Shown here: positions 13,759 to 13,810 of the stretch, piece after piece | How the letters are laid out: each line of letters opens with the position of its first letter | Position numbering within the stretch: position 1 is the first letter of the stretch | Translations under genes and position numbers: made by a program | Notes under the pieces: model-generated | Databases searched by the model: none | What the model was told of the DNA's origin: nothing | Seen by the model: only the letters and a program-made list of their open reading frames with translations | Assembly (NCBI GenBank): GCA_910588505.1 | Contig: CAJUPQ010000089.1 | Location: 1 to 13,810 of the forward strand | Direction of reading: 5' to 3' | DNA: 13,810 nucleotides | Source: an uncultured Hungatella sp. | GTDB taxonomy: Bacteria > Bacillota > Clostridia > Lachnospirales > Lachnospiraceae

Positions 13759-13810
13759 GGCTCTCGGAATCTCAAAGCCTTATTTTATGCGGCTTCCGAG
13801 AGTCGTTTTT
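13759..13810 (+). terminator. Probable intrinsic terminator, reaching the window edge
   Basis: GGCTCTCGGAA pairs with TTCCGAGAGTC (11 bp including one G-U pair) and is followed by GTTTTT at the window end. The 24-base loop contains AAAGCC and GGCTT-overlapping bases that could give an inner stem. It probably ends transcription of the FtsA-like gene; the T-run may continue past the window. Confidence 0.65.

Overview
The window looks like the chromosome of a moderately GC-rich Clostridia member, most likely a Lachnospiraceae relative. The evidence is Gram-positive gene content (DUF896/YnzC protein, choline-binding-type wall repeats, DltC/DltB-like proteins, M15 peptidase lipoprotein), strong AGGAGG-type ribosome binding sites and G/C-ending codons. 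The family level is an inference; no rRNA or tRNA is present to settle it. Every supported gene is on the + strand.

Region 1 (about 1-3400) is housekeeping metabolism: a RimJ/RimL-type GNAT acetyltransferase, then proB (glutamate 5-kinase, short form without a PUA domain), a DUF896 gene and proA (glutamyl-5-phosphate reductase). proB and proA supply the first two steps of proline synthesis. They are separated by the DUF896 gene and by a 286-base gap. That gap holds a good sigma-A promoter (TTGAAT-17-TATAAT), a palindrome where transcription should start, a second hairpin and a possible 51-aa ORF. A clear intrinsic terminator closes proA.

Region 2 (about 3400-10900) is the most interesting part. 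After an AT-rich intergenic region with a perfect 10-bp inverted repeat over a putative promoter comes a tight run of seven genes. They are an exported choline-binding-repeat/transglutaminase-like protein, a DltC-like carrier protein, a DltB/AlgI-like MBOAT acyltransferase, a membrane-anchored SGNH-like protein with Cys at the usual nucleophile position, a small exported protein with a BamE-like pseudo-repeat, a DltA-like amino-acid adenylating enzyme and a lipoprotein M15 peptidase. This is the logic of the D-alanylation (dlt) pathway: activate an amino or other acid, load it on a carrier, pass it across the membrane with an MBOAT, and finish outside with an SGNH-type partner. Gene order, accessory genes and key residues differ from canonical dltXABCD. 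I read it as a divergent surface-acylation system with unknown cargo and acceptor.

Region 3 (about 11000-13810) encodes an 877-aa FtsA/actin-like ATPase-fold protein. It has a disordered acidic linker and NG...GD beta-grasp-like modules both after the ATPase core and at the extreme C terminus. Two hairpins follow; the second ends in a T-run and is probably the terminator.

A short degenerate repeat (core TGCRRYGATGTAYYAG) occurs three times, twice exactly at a stop codon. No insertion sequence, CRISPR array, tRNA or rRNA was seen.
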